This document shows, one piece after another, positions 36,723 to 37,165 of a stretch of DNA of 37,165 nt; position 1 is the first letter of the stretch; the number at the start of each line of letters is the position of its first letter. The notes under the pieces were generated by a model. It was not told the DNA's origin, searched no databases, and worked only from the letters and a program-made list of their open reading frames with translations. Both the position numbers and the translations under genes were made by a program. This stretch comes from Flavobacteriaceae bacterium (lineage in GTDB: Bacteria > Bacteroidota > Bacteroidia > Flavobacteriales > Flavobacteriaceae): NCBI GenBank assembly GCA_022424955.1, contig JAKMGK010000109.1:1-37165 (forward strand). Direction: 5' to 3'.

Positions 36723-37165
36723 ATGAAAACTATGCAAGATTGGTTAGACGCTTATGCAGAAAGCCATCAAAACAAAACGAACAAAGCGATTCACTTTATT
36801 TGTGTTCCACTAATTGTGTTTTCTGTGGTAGGACTGTTTATGTCTATCCCGAATGGACTTTTAGTTGAATTGACTGGAGTTCAATCTAATGCTGTTGCAA
36901 ATTGGGCTGTTGTAACACTTATTCCCATTATGTTTTTTTATTTAAGACTCTCTATTAAAATGGGAATTTTAATTTTAGCCTTTTTAAGCTTGTGCATCTT
37001 TGGGAATGCTCAAATAGCAGAATTAATGCCTTTATGGCAAGCTTCACTGGGTATTTTTGTAGTTGCCTGGATTGGACAGTTTTATGGTCACAAGCTAGAA
37101 GGTGCAAAGCCTTCTTTTTTTGATGATTTAAAATTTTTACTCATCGGTCCTGCATGGATTTTAGA
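36723..37165 (+). CDS. Mpo1-like (DUF962) membrane protein, C-terminus cut by window edge
   Basis: My translation: MKTMQDWLDAYAESHQNKTNKAIHFICVPLIVFSVVGLF...WIGQFYGHKLEGAKPSFFDDLKFLLIGPAWIL; YxxxHxnxxNkxIHxxCVPL and GHxxxEgxkPs signatures. Confidence 0.92.
   Translation, partial: MKTMQDWLDAYAESHQNKTNKAIHFICVPLIVFSVVGLFMSIPNGLLVELTGVQSNAVANWAVVTLIPIMFFYLRLSIKMGILILAFLSLCIFGNAQIAELMPLWQASLGIFVVAWIGQFYGHKLEGAKPSFFDDLKFLLIGPAWIL

Noticed and set aside
1-37165. CRISPR arrays, tRNA/rRNA, IS elements, prophage or known defence islands
   Set aside because: Looked for spaced repeats, transposase/integrase motifs and tRNA-like cloverleaf sequences while reading; none recognised. recQ here is a standard housekeeping helicase, not evidence of a defence locus.

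Overview
The window is a compact, low-GC chromosomal segment. Gene content and repeated TAnnTTTG-type -7 elements point to Bacteroidota, probably Flavobacteriia. Most of it is housekeeping: crcB, ilvE, mnmD, grpE-dnaJ, an MscS channel, an NtrC-like regulator, M28 peptidase, MATE, PAP2, msrA, GH15/OtsA-OtsB trehalose genes, secA, a PduO-type ATR, lnt, pssA, lptB, tatC, kdsD, recQ, a cyclophilin-FKBP fusion and a redoxin. I found no CRISPR array, rRNA, tRNA, IS element or prophage, and no clear candidate for a wholly new system. The points most worth checking are: (1) a TfoX-N-like gene missing from the ORF track that carries two in-frame stops and two homopolymer frameshifts inside an otherwise tight operon; (2) a glycosyltransferase fused to a Cof-type HAD phosphatase, directly downstream of an alkylglycerol-monooxygenase-like membrane hydroxylase; (3) an NtrC-type regulator with GSFTSA in place of GAFTGA and no C-terminal HTH; (4) a near-perfect inverted repeat interleaved with the grpE-dnaJ promoter; (5) a promoter-hairpin-terminator unit with no ORF after dnaJ (candidate sRNA); (6) a nucleotidyltransferase with HPGY instead of HxGH; (7) a DnaJ with only two of four zinc-binding motifs. 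Family calls come from reading motifs and from memory; no searches were run.
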